The notes under the pieces: model-generated
Databases searched by the model: none
Told to the model about the DNA's origin: nothing
Seen by the model: only the letters and a program-made list of their open reading frames with translations
In this document: positions 37,140 to 46,166 of the stretch, in pieces
Layout: every line of letters starts with the position of its first letter
Numbering within the stretch: the first letter of the stretch is position 1
Made by a program: the position numbers and the translations under genes
DNA from: Roseiarcus sp963833955
Lineage (GTDB): Bacteria > Pseudomonadota > Alphaproteobacteria > Rhizobiales > Beijerinckiaceae
DNA: 64,000 bases
Direction: 5' to 3'
NCBI GenBank assembly: GCA_963833955.1
Contig: CAWHZY010000012.1
Coordinates: 91,537 to 155,536 of the forward strand

Positions 37140-40100
37140 GCGCGGTCGAAATCAGCGACGATGCGGCCCACGAGGCGACCCCAAGTGAGACAGCGCCCGC
37201 AACGGCCGTCGCTCCGCCTGCACCGGACGACGGGACGCGGCTTTCCAACGATCAGCCTTTCCCCGGCCTTCGTCCTTTCTTCTTCGGCGACCGCGACTTC
37301 TTCTTCGGGCGGGAGCGGCAGGCCTTTGCGCTCTATCGCCTCGTCGAGAATGGCCGCTTCATCGCGGTCATCGGCGGCTCCGGCAGCGGGAAGTCGTCGC
37401 TCGTGCTCGCGGGGCTTCAGGGCCTGCTCGCCGATGAGACTGCCGACATAGGCGGGCCGACCTGGGCGTTCATCGACATGCGGCCCGGCGGCGCCCCGAT
37501 CACGCGGCTCGCGGGCGCCTTGTCGAAACTGTCGACGAAGGACAACCCGGACGAGTCAGCGCGACGACGTGACCGCATTGAATGGACGCTGCGGCAGTCG
37601 AGTTTCAGCTTCGAGAGCGCGCTCGCCGAAGCGGGCGGCTTGGGCGGGCGATCGCTCATCCTGATCGTCGATCAGTTCGAGGAATTGTTCCGCTTCGGCC
37701 TCGCCGGTCTCGGTTACCGCCGCGGCGGCGTCGAGGAAGCGCGACGGCGGGACGAAGCGACCCAGTTCGTGCAGATCCTGCTCGACGCGGACCGCCGCCG
37801 CATCGAGAACGTGCGTGTGCTCATCACCATGCGGTCGGATTTCATCGGCGACTGCGCCTATTTCCACGGGCTCTCCGAGGCGGTGAGCGCGGCGCAATAT
37901 CTCGTGCCTAATCTGACCCGCAGTCAGCTCGAGGAGGCGATCCGAAAACCCGTCGAAAAGGCGGGCGGAACGATCGAGCCTGAACTGGTCGAACGATTGC
38001 TCAACGATTGCGGCGACGAGCTCGATCAGCTTCCGGTGCTGCAGCATTGCCTGATGCGGCTGTGGGACCGGGCGGGAGCGGAGAGCCCCGCTCAACAAGG
38101 CCCGCGCCATCTCACGCGGGCGACCTATGACGCGATCGGACGCATGACCGACGCGCTGTCGCGTCACGCCGACGAGATTCTTGCGCAATGCTCGGGAAAG
38201 GAACTGGCGATCGAGCAAACGTTCCGGGCGCTGTCGGAAGTCGATCGGGAAGGCCGCGCCATCCGCCGCGCGCTCCGGTTTGACCAACTCATGGCGGAAA
38301 CCGGGGTAAGCGAATCCGACTTGCGCGCCGGGCTCGACCGCTTCCGCGCCCCGAATTGTTCGTTCCTTTTGCCTTCGCTTTCCGCTTCTCCAACGCTCGG
38401 CCCGGACGAACGGATCGACATTGGGCATGAGGCCCTGCTTCGCCGCTGGAAGAAGATCGCCGGCAAACCGGACTCGGTCGACGCGAAAACCGGTCGGCCG
38501 CCGCCAGGCTGGCTGGCCGAGGAGCAGATCGACGGCCAGCGTTATCACACCCTCGTGTCGCTTCTCGACGGGACCGCCGGCGGCGAACGAGCGACCCTGG
38601 ATGATCCTGAGCGCACGAAAGACTGGTGGGGGCATCTGCCGCGGACCGCGGCGTGGGCGGACCGCTACGGCGGCAAATTCGAGCAGGTCAAGAGACTGAT
38701 CGATGACGCCATCGAGGCGAAGAGACGATCGAGACTCAATCGGCGGCTGGCCGCTGCGCTCGGCGTCGCAGCGGTCCTCGGCGTCGCCGGCGGGATGTGG
38801 ATCGCCCATGAGAGAGCGCAGGAAAAGCTCGACACGAGCGCGATGAAGTCGGCGAAGACGCTGCTGGAGAATGTTCTCACAGCCTACAACGACAAGAGCC
38901 TTGATCTCGCCGGCGCTCGAAGTCTCGCGGCCATATCGGGACAATTCCTGGATAACGTACGCCAGTCGAGCAAAACGTCCGCTGCCGACCTCTTGTGGGG
39001 ACAATCCCTCAACGACGAGGCCGACCTCTATGCGATCTTGGGAAACAACGCCCAGGCTCTGACCGTAGCGAAGCAGGCGAAAGACGTTGCGCAGTCGCTG
39101 ATGCAGTCGAACTCGGGCGCCCAGGACGGTATGCAACTGCTGTTCGATGCGTCGATCCGCGCCGGTAACGCTCTTTGGGCCTTGCCGGACCACCGCCAGG
39201 AGGCGATGCAGGAATATGACAACGCCGTCCAGATCGCCACGTCAATTGCCTCCTCGAGCGGCGACAAGGGCGACATCGACGTCATCGACGCGCATCTGAA
39301 GATCGGCGACGTCTACAAAGACAGCGACGCCAAGCTGCATCAGCAGGCTCTGGAGGAATATCAATCCGGCCTTAAGACCTGCGAGGCCGCGCTCAGCAAG
39401 CGCCCGGACGAGTTCGATCTCCTGCGCAACAAGGGAAAGGCGTTCTACCGGATCGCGGAATTGCTGAGGGCCGACAACGCGCTAGCGGACGCGAGAGCTT
39501 ACTATCAGAAGGCGTTCGAAGTTCAGAACGGCCTTGTCTCGCGCAATGCGCAGGAGGCGGTCGCGGCGCAACAGGCGCCGGAACTCGTCGCTCAAATCGA
39601 ACCTGGCCGCGACTTATGCCCACTGGGGACTTCTCGAACAGGGAGCCGGGAATCTTGAGCTTGCGCTTGAGAAATTGCGGCAGGGCGTCGCCCTCGATGA
39701 GGAGTTGACCAAGAACGAGCCCGGCAATCCGCAGTGGCAAGAGTTTCTCACGCCGAACTACCTCTATCTCGCTCGGACCCTGGAGGAGCTCAAGCGGCCG
39801 GACGAGGCGCTCGGCTATTACCGGAAACTCAACGATGCGCGGAGGACGCTCGCCTATCGCGCGCCCGGGAGGTCAAAGCCGCAAAAGGATTTGGCCGAGG
39901 CGGCGAAGCTGCTCGGCGATCGCTCGACGGGCCTCGCCCAGATCGAAGCCTATCGCGAGGCCGTGCGAACTTGGAACCGGCTGGCGGATGATCCCAAGAA
40001 CGCCGACACGGCCGCCGACCAGTACGATGTCGTCCTCGGCTTCGCTCGCACCTTCGACGCCAAGAAGGATTGGCCCGACGCGCAATCGGCCTATCGCGTG

Positions 40101-40238
40101 GCGATGAAGATCGCGGTTCTAAACTATGTCAAGGATCCCTCGGCCGCATCTTGGCGCGACAAAGCCGAGGAAGCCGAGCGGGCCTCGGTCGTGGCCGGAA
40201 AGGCGGCCGAGACGGCGCCGGCCGACCCGTCGCGGTAG
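37136..40238 (+). CDS. nSTAND NTPase with transmembrane helix and TPR-like C-terminus (one frameshift)
   Basis: About 1033 residues after repair. The nSTAND1 entry motif PFPGLRPFFFGDRDFFFGRE (41-60) leads to Walker A GGSGSGKSSLV (80-90), Walker B LILIVDQFEELF (174-185) and sensor LITMRSDF (229-236); DIGHEALLRRW closes the STAND module. One transmembrane helix (about 537-556) separates it from a helical TPR-like region of about 470 residues (ALEEYQSGLKTCEAALSKRP, NALADARAYYQKAFEVQ). The frame breaks near 39590; removing one base joins it to NLAATYAHWGLLEQGAGNLE and a stop at 40238. Cotranslated with the TIR gene, it is likely the sensor/switch of a TIR-effector immune module. Confidence 0.85.
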
Positions 40239-40384
40239 AGCGGGCCGCGGTCGTACCGCCGCAGTCCCTTCTCGTTCCTGGGCGCAGCGTCTGGAGTCCG
40301 TCTTGGCATGCGGCCAGCGTCCGAGTTCGGTTGGCCGCGGGCGCGATTCGATCCCAACCGCGATAATCGCGCCAGCGGCTCGCG

Positions 40385-41671
40385 TCACGCCGCCGCCTTC
40401 AGCGCCTGGTCGAGGTCGGCGAGAATATCGTCGATATGCTCGATGCCGATCGACAGCCGCACATAATCGTCCGTCACGCCGGTCGCCTGCTGCTCCGCTG
40501 GCGACAGCTGCGAGTGGGTTGTGGTCGCCGGATGGATGGCGAGTGAGCGGGCGTCGCCGATGTTGGCGACGTGATAGAGGAGTTTCAGCGCATCGATGAA
40601 TTTGCGCCCCGCCTCGCGTCCGCCCTTGATCTCGAACCCGACCAGGCCGCCCAATCCCCCTTTCAGATATTTCTCCGCCCGGCGCTTGGCTTCGCCTTTC
40701 TGAACCGAAGGATGGATTACGCTCGTCACCGCAGACTGCTTGGCGAGCCAAGCCGCAACCGCGGAAGCGTTTGCCGAGTGGCGCTCGATCCGCAACGGCA
40801 GCGTCTCCACGCCCTGAAGCGTGAGGAACGCGTTGAACGGCGACATGGCTGAGCCGAGGTCGCGCAGGAGCGTCGTGCGCGCCTTGAGGATGTAGGCGAT
40901 TGGCCCAAGCGGCTTGGCCGCTTCACTCCACACCGCGCCGTGGTAGCTCGGATCCGGCGTGTTGAGGGCTGGCTGACGCTCCTTGTGCTCGTCCCACGGG
41001 AAGTTGCCCCCGTCGACGATGAGGCCGCCGATCGAGGTGCCGTGCCCGCCGAGATATTTGGTCGAAGAATAGACGATGATCGCGGCGCCGTGCTCGAACG
41101 GCCGGGTCAGGATTGGCGCGGCGGTGTTGTCCATGATCAAGGGAACCCCCAGCGGACGGCCGATCGCCGCGACCTCCGCGATCGGGAACGCGATCAGCTT
41201 CGGGTTGGGGAGAGTCTCGGCATAGTAAGCGCGGGTGCGCGCATCGGTCGCCTTGCGGAAATTCTCAGGATCGGTCGGATCGACGAAGCGCACCTCGATT
41301 CCCTGGTCCTTCATCGTATTGGCGAACAGGTTCCAGGTGCCGCCGTAAAGATCGGTCGAAGAGACGACGTTATCGCCCGCCCGCGCAAGGTTCTGGATCG
41401 AAAAGGCCGAGGCCGCCTGACCGCTGGCGAGCGCCAGCGCCGCGGCGCCGCCGTCGAGCGCCGCGACGCGCTTCTCGAGCACGTCATTGGTCGGGTTCAT
41501 GATCCGTGTATAGATGTTGCCGAGCTCCTTGAGCGCGAACAGATTGGCGGCGTGCTCGGCGCTCTGAAACTGATAGGACGTGGTCTGGTAGATCGGCACG
41601 GCGACCGCGCCCGTCGCCGGGTCGGCGCGCCAACCCGCGTGAAGCGCCAGAGTTTCGACTTTATGAGACAT
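40385..41671 (-). CDS. metY: O-acetylhomoserine sulfhydrylase
   Basis: This PLP enzyme of the Cys/Met metabolism family makes homocysteine from O-acetylhomoserine and sulfide. The start TLALHAGWRADPATGAVAVP, the PLP lysine in VYSSTKYLGGHGTSIGG, and HPATTTHSQLSPAEQQATGV are diagnostic of MetY. 428 residues, intact. The AT-rich leader (41672-41952) includes an inverted CGGC/GCCG around TATATT and probably the promoter; I looked for a SAM-II riboswitch there and did not find one. Confidence 0.95.
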   Translation of the reverse strand: MSHKVETLALHAGWRADPATGAVAVPIYQTTSYQFQSAEHAANLFALKELGNIYTRIMNPTNDVLEKRVAALDGGAAALALASGQAASAFSIQNLARAGDNVVSSTDLYGGTWNLFANTMKDQGIEVRFVDPTDPENFRKATDARTRAYYAETLPNPKLIAFPIAEVAAIGRPLGVPLIMDNTAAPILTRPFEHGAAIIVYSSTKYLGGHGTSIGGLIVDGGNFPWDEHKERQPALNTPDPSYHGAVWSEAAKPLGPIAYILKARTTLLRDLGSAMSPFNAFLTLQGVETLPLRIERHSANASAVAAWLAKQSAVTSVIHPSVQKGEAKRRAEKYLKGGLGGLVGFEIKGGREAGRKFIDALKLLYHVANIGDARSLAIHPATTTHSQLSPAEQQATGVTDDYVRLSIGIEHIDDILADLDQALKAAA

Positions 41672-41952
41672 GGTTTCTTCCCTGCTGCTGCGATTGCGTC
41701 GCCAGTTTGGACGCCCCGTGCGACGGGCGAGGAGCGGCTATATTGCCGATTAATAAAGTCTATTACATTTTAACCTATATCGATTAGGTGGAATGGGTCC
41801 ATAGCGACTTCCTAACCGCTCCGCAAGGCGGCCACATCCTGTCGGCTCGATGATCACCTGCCCGTCGCGTCGAAATTCGCTTAAGACTTCTGTATTGTCG
41901 GCGCAGGAATCGCGAGCCGCCGCATTGCTCGCGGAAGGCGAAGGGTAGGCCA

Positions 41953-42510
41953 ATGAGCGTGTCCCATGAACCGGACGAGCGTCTGCGCAAATTTCATTTG
42001 CCGCACGGCCATCTCGAATCTGCCTTCGGAAACGACTGGTTCGGGAGAAAAGCGGAGGATTTCGCCCGTTTTTTTGGCACGCCGACGTTCCTGATCGCGC
42101 AGACACTCATCGTCGCGCTGTGGATCTGGGTCAACGCCACGGGCTGGACCCAGTTCGACGTCTATCCCTTCATTCTGCTCAACCTCGCCTTCTCGACCCA
42201 GGCCGCCTATGCCGCGCCCTTGATCCTGCTGGCGCAGACCCGTCAGGCCGACCGCGACAAGGTGACCGGCCTCGCCGACGCCCAGCATCGCGAGGAGCTC
42301 CACCAGATCAGTGAGCAGCGGCAGGCGCAAATGCGCGAGCAAGCCAGCATGCTGGTCGAAATGGTGCAGCAAAACACCGCGTTGACCGAGCGCGTGGAAA
42401 CCCTGCTCAAGCAGAACACGGAACTGACCCAGGCCGTCCGCACCCTGGTCGAAAGGATCGATGCGATGACGAGCGAGGTCCATGCGCGGATGCCGCCGGC
42501 GCGCGGCTGA
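41953..42510 (+). CDS. DUF1003 membrane protein
   Basis: A 185-residue protein. After a hydrophilic start come two transmembrane helices around TPTFLIAQTLIVALWIW and YPFILLNLAFSTQAAYAAPL, then AQTRQADRDK, the DUF1003 signature. The C-terminal half (about 100-180) is a coiled coil rich in Glu/Gln. Function unknown. It converges with the DUF4239 gene 25 bases away. Confidence 0.88.
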   Translation: MSVSHEPDERLRKFHLPHGHLESAFGNDWFGRKAEDFARFFGTPTFLIAQTLIVALWIWVNATGWTQFDVYPFILLNLAFSTQAAYAAPLILLAQTRQADRDKVTGLADAQHREELHQISEQRQAQMREQASMLVEMVQQNTALTERVETLLKQNTELTQAVRTLVERIDAMTSEVHARMPPARG

Positions 42511-42535
42511 ACGGCGCGTGGCGCCGGCCAACCGC

Positions 42536-43300
42536 CTACTTGTCGATGAACTCGATCGTTTGCTCGAGCGCGGCCGGCGAAACCCTGAACAGGCCGGTAT
42601 AGGGCATGCCGAGTTCGAGGATGAGGAGGATCGCAAATGCGATCGACAGCGCGCCGAAAGTAAGGGCCGCGGTGACCAGGGCGTTGCTCGGGGCGTACAG
42701 GCCCATGGCGAAGAAGAGCGCCGCTGTCCAAAAGACCAGAATCGCGATCAGAACCCACGACACCGGCCCGCTCGCGATCTGGAGGGAGATCAAGAGCCGC
42801 GATTGTTCGACCATGCCGGCGTATTGGTTAGCGGTCGCCAGCGCCGCCTTCTGCCCGTCAGTTTTTGGCTGAAGCGTCGCGAGAAAGTCGCTGACGGCTT
42901 GCGCATTGGCGAGGGGCGGGCCGACCGTGAGCATCGCGGGGTCGATAGTCCCGCCGCCCCAGATCGCCCCATAGGCTTTCTCGATTCCCGCTTTGAGCTG
43001 GTCGCGCATCGGCTTGGTCTCGGGCCCAAATTGCCCGAGCGCCTGATCGAGCCTCAGAATCTGGGCGGAGAAATTCTCCAGGTTCGTCCGCTGGGCTGAG
43101 AAATAGCCCCAGCTGACGCCAATGAGGGTTCCCAAGACCAAAGCGAGAAGAAGGCTGACCAGCCCCGAGACCTGGCCAACCACGGCTTTCGTCTCGCCTG
43201 TCTTGTGCTCCTCGACGAGCCGCGTTTGCAGCGCGAGCCCGGCGTAGCCGGCGACCATGAACAAGACGAAAATCAGGACGCAGATAAGGAGAATGCTCAA
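42536..43300 (-). CDS. DUF4239 (bestrophin-like) membrane protein
   Basis: 254 residues with two N-terminal helices (ILLICVLIFVLFMVAGYAGL, then SGLVSLLLALVLGTLIGVSW), a soluble middle and two C-terminal helices. The DUF4239 motif RLVEEHKTGETKAVVGQVSG is clear. Function unknown. A degraded copy of its N-terminal part lies at 45674-45758. Confidence 0.82.
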   Translation of the reverse strand: MSILLICVLIFVLFMVAGYAGLALQTRLVEEHKTGETKAVVGQVSGLVSLLLALVLGTLIGVSWGYFSAQRTNLENFSAQILRLDQALGQFGPETKPMRDQLKAGIEKAYGAIWGGGTIDPAMLTVGPPLANAQAVSDFLATLQPKTDGQKAALATANQYAGMVEQSRLLISLQIASGPVSWVLIAILVFWTAALFFAMGLYAPSNALVTAALTFGALSIAFAILLILELGMPYTGLFRVSPAALEQTIEFIDK

Positions 43301-43608
43301 GCTGTTAGCCCCGTCAGCCGCGCTGCGCGGTTACCCTTACCGACCCATCGTGCAATTTCAAGCGCGTCGGGGAACGGGAATGTCTCAGTGGCCGCAAACG
43401 CGGCTGTCATCACGGCGCCATGTCCGGAACGACACTTGCAAGGCGCCCTCCGGCGTCACCTATCTAAGCCTTGTCTGGCGAACCGACGGATTACCTTGCA
43501 CAACTTCGTACAATCCGCGATTGAGAGACCGGCGCGCGATCGTGGCGTCCTTCGCGATGCGCCGCGCTCATTCATGCTTGTGAGGCTCTCGATGTCCGGG
43601 AGCGTGCG
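43301..43608. other. Intergenic region with no supported feature
   Basis: About 308 bases between the DUF4239 start and the acyltransferase. Short open frames here lack ribosome sites and recognisable products. It probably holds two divergent promoters, but I cannot point to either with confidence. Confidence 0.5.
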
Positions 43609-44805
43609 ATGACTGCGATACGGAGCCAGGGTCACTTCGAGTTGCTTGACGGGCTTCGCGGAGCGGCGGCGCTCGCTGTTGTAATCCATCACTCGGCGAA
43701 AGTTTATCTCGATACCGAAACTCGGAAACCGGGAATCCTCACGCCAATACTACACGCGTTGGTGCGGCTCGGTCATCCGGCTGTCCTTTTATTCTTTGTG
43801 CTTAGCGGATTTGTCTTATACGTCAGCTTCTTGCGAGGCCATGATCGGTCATACCGGTCGTTTTTATCGCGCCGCGTATTTCGACTGTACCCGGCGCTGA
43901 TCGTCGCCGTCGCCGGCGCCGCGCTCATCCATTGGCTTCAATCTCCGCGGAACTGTTCTCAATACGACCCTTGGGTGGCGTCGTGCTGGTGCCATGATCT
44001 AACCGTCGGCGGGACGGTGCGAATAATGTCGCTTCTGGGATTGAACGCCGAGGATAATCTATTCAACCCTGTTCTTTGGAGCCTCTTCATCGAGATGCGT
44101 TTCTCGATTGTGTTCATGTTGCTCGCGGCCCTCTGTCAAAGGAGCTGGATGGTCATTTTCGGGGTTGGCGTGGCTGCCTACTTGGGCGGCGCCTATTTAC
44201 TCGCAGCGCTTGGTTACCACGAACCTTTTCTAATGGGCGACTCGCTGGCCAGTTCGGCCGGCGTCACTCTGTTTTACCTCCCAAGCTTCATCCTCGGCAT
44301 GCTGGTCGCCGATCTCCTCCATAAGCGCGTGGGGTCTAAATTCTGGCCACGCTCGAATTGGGTCAAAACTGCCATTGTGGCTTTTTCGCTAGCCTTGGGT
44401 CTGGCCGTGAACTCGGACATCTTGCGTGAGTTCGTATTCGCCGCAATTATTTTCTGTGTTTGTCTGGGGGGCTGGTTTGACGACCTGCTACGCCAGCGGC
44501 CATTCCTTTTTCTCGGGCGCGCTTCTTACAGTCTCTACCTTATTCACTTGCCGATCTTGTTTGCGATGACCTATTGGCTCCAACCTAAGATCGGAATCGC
44601 GGCGGCAGTTCTGATCGCCCCGGTCCTGTCGCTGATCGCCGCTCGCGCGATGTATTCCCTGATTGAGGTTCCAGGCATCAGGGCAGGTCGAACCGTCGCG
44701 GCCATGTTCACGCAGCGACCGGTCGGGTCCGACTTTGCTCTCGGCGAACCGACCGGGGTCGCTCCTGGCGGCGGGAGCCAGACTCCGCGTCCCGTGCGCC
44801 AGTAG
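43609..44805 (+). CDS. Acyltransferase 3 family membrane protein
   Basis: 398 residues with about ten hydrophobic helices. The N-terminal FELLDGLRGAAALAVVIHHS carries the catalytic His of the OafA/NodX-type acyltransferase 3 family, and SFLSRRVFRLYPALIVAVAG is the conserved Arg loop. Such enzymes O-acetylate surface polysaccharides or antibiotics. Codon and base use is slightly more AT-rich than the neighbours. It is followed by a TylF-like methyltransferase, together suggesting glycan decoration. Confidence 0.88.
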   Translation: MTAIRSQGHFELLDGLRGAAALAVVIHHSAKVYLDTETRKPGILTPILHALVRLGHPAVLLFFVLSGFVLYVSFLRGHDRSYRSFLSRRVFRLYPALIVAVAGAALIHWLQSPRNCSQYDPWVASCWCHDLTVGGTVRIMSLLGLNAEDNLFNPVLWSLFIEMRFSIVFMLLAALCQRSWMVIFGVGVAAYLGGAYLLAALGYHEPFLMGDSLASSAGVTLFYLPSFILGMLVADLLHKRVGSKFWPRSNWVKTAIVAFSLALGLAVNSDILREFVFAAIIFCVCLGGWFDDLLRQRPFLFLGRASYSLYLIHLPILFAMTYWLQPKIGIAAAVLIAPVLSLIAARAMYSLIEVPGIRAGRTVAAMFTQRPVGSDFALGEPTGVAPGGGSQTPRPVRQ

Positions 44806-44903
44806 CGCCGTTCCGAAGCTCTTGCATACGTCATGCTCGGAGCCTTTATTTACCGCCTGAATTATGGCGTTATGTCCTTCTTGGCACAGCGGAGGATGGT
44901 ATC

Positions 44904-45656
44904 GTGAACCGCCTCGTAAAATCGACGCTCAAGAACGTGGCGCGACATTATGGTGTCCACGTTCGCTACATGCCACGGCTTCTGAATAAGGGTCCGGACT
45001 ACGAAGTCGTGCTACCCAACGCGACGTATAGCCCGTGGAATCTCGACAAAGGGTTCAATGCAGCCTATTCAAAGGTGCAAGACGCAACGCTTGTCGATAA
45101 GTATCGATGCTTTGAGCTCTGGAGGCTCGTCGAACAGTCCGCCAAGCTCGAGACCGGCGCACTGATCGAGATTGGAGTATGGCGCGGGGGCACCGCCGCA
45201 CTGATCGCGATCCAGGCGAGAGATCTGAGGCTCAATGACAAGACCTACGCCTGCGACACATTCTCTGGCGTCGCGAAAGCCGGCGAGGAAGACCCCTGCT
45301 ATAACGGTGGCGAGCATGCCGATACGAGTCGACGCTCAGTCGAGGCGCTTTTCTACGATACGCTGCAACTCGACAATATCGAGATTTTAAGCGGTATTTT
45401 CCCCGAGGAAACTGGCGGTAGGGTCGAGAACCTTAAGTTTAGGTTCTGTCATATCGACGTCGACGTCTACCTGTCGGCAAAAGATGTGACAGAGTGGATC
45501 TGGGAGCGTTTGGTCCCGGGCGGCATAGTCGTTTACGATGACTATGGTGGTGATACGACTCCGGGCGTCGCCCGCTATGTCGACACCCAACTGCCGCTCA
45601 AGGACCGGATCGTTTTGCACAACCTGAACGGCCACGCGATCGTCATCAAACGATAG
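44904..45656 (+). CDS. TylF/macrocin O-methyltransferase-like SAM methyltransferase
   Basis: 250 residues. The SAM site is GALIEIGVWRGGTAALIAIQ, with TYACDTFSGVAKAGEED, HIDVDVYLSAKDVTEW and VVYDDYGGDTTPGVARYVD matching the TylF family, which methylates sugar hydroxyls. It starts at ATG 44904 near a GGAGG site. With the acyltransferase upstream it probably modifies a surface sugar; the acceptor is unknown. Confidence 0.85.
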   Translation: MNRLVKSTLKNVARHYGVHVRYMPRLLNKGPDYEVVLPNATYSPWNLDKGFNAAYSKVQDATLVDKYRCFELWRLVEQSAKLETGALIEIGVWRGGTAALIAIQARDLRLNDKTYACDTFSGVAKAGEEDPCYNGGEHADTSRRSVEALFYDTLQLDNIEILSGIFPEETGGRVENLKFRFCHIDVDVYLSAKDVTEWIWERLVPGGIVVYDDYGGDTTPGVARYVDTQLPLKDRIVLHNLNGHAIVIKR

Positions 45657-45673
45657 CGCCCAAAGATTCGTCG

Positions 45674-45758
45674 CAGGACCAGCTCGAGAAGAAGGCTGGC
45701 CTGGAGACCTGGCCCGCGACCGAGTTCGTCTCGCCTGTTTCCTGTTCAAGCGTGAGCC
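45674..45758 (-). pseudogene. DUF4239 gene remnant
   Basis: On the minus strand this encodes LEQETGETNSVAGQVS and then, one frame over, a SLLLELVLR-like stretch. This aligns with VEEHKTGETKAVVGQVSG and SLLLALVLG in the intact DUF4239 gene 2.5 kb to the left. The DNA shares blocks such as gagaagaaggctg and ttcgtctcgcctgt. Only about 28 codons survive, with an internal indel. Confidence 0.7.
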
Positions 45759-46166
45759 GGGTTGGCAAAACGCGCGGCATGGCCGGCGGCTTGAACTCAA
45801 GAAGATCAATAAAACATATATTATTTGTATTAAAAGACTGCGAGCGCCTGCTCTGTCCTGGTCAATATGGACAATGGGCGGCTCGAAGCGCAATGCGGAT
45901 GGCTCACCGCGGGCACAAGCCGGGCCCTCGTTTGAGTTGCATAAAAGAGGCCTTAAGTCCCTGAAACCATTGAGCCGCGCGCAAAAGTGCGCAGCGGCTC
46001 GGCCAGCCTGACCGCGGCCAGCTCTCACGCGCGACATCTCGGTTTAAGCGTGACACCGACATTGCCAACAATTCATCCCGCCCGCAGGCCGCCGCCCTTC
46101 TAATGCCCCGGTCGGTCTGCTAGTGCGCGTTCTCCTTTTCTTGCCCCCCGCTCAAGGTCCTGCCCC
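45759..46166. other. Intergenic region upstream of the ABC transporter
   Basis: About 400 bases. An AT-rich patch (acatatattatttgtatt, near 45815) stands out and may be a promoter, although it is some 350 bases from the next start. A GCCGCGCGC/GTGCGCAGCGGC-like inverted stretch lies near 45975. No gene is supported. Confidence 0.4.

Noticed and set aside
35579..39658. TIR and nSTAND genes as dead pseudogenes
   Set aside because: Each has just one frame slip of the same type seen in conserved neighbours such as bkdAa and fdnG, and all motifs are intact.
41672..41952. SAM-II riboswitch upstream of metY
   Set aside because: Expected in many Alphaproteobacteria, but I could not find its conserved core in this leader.
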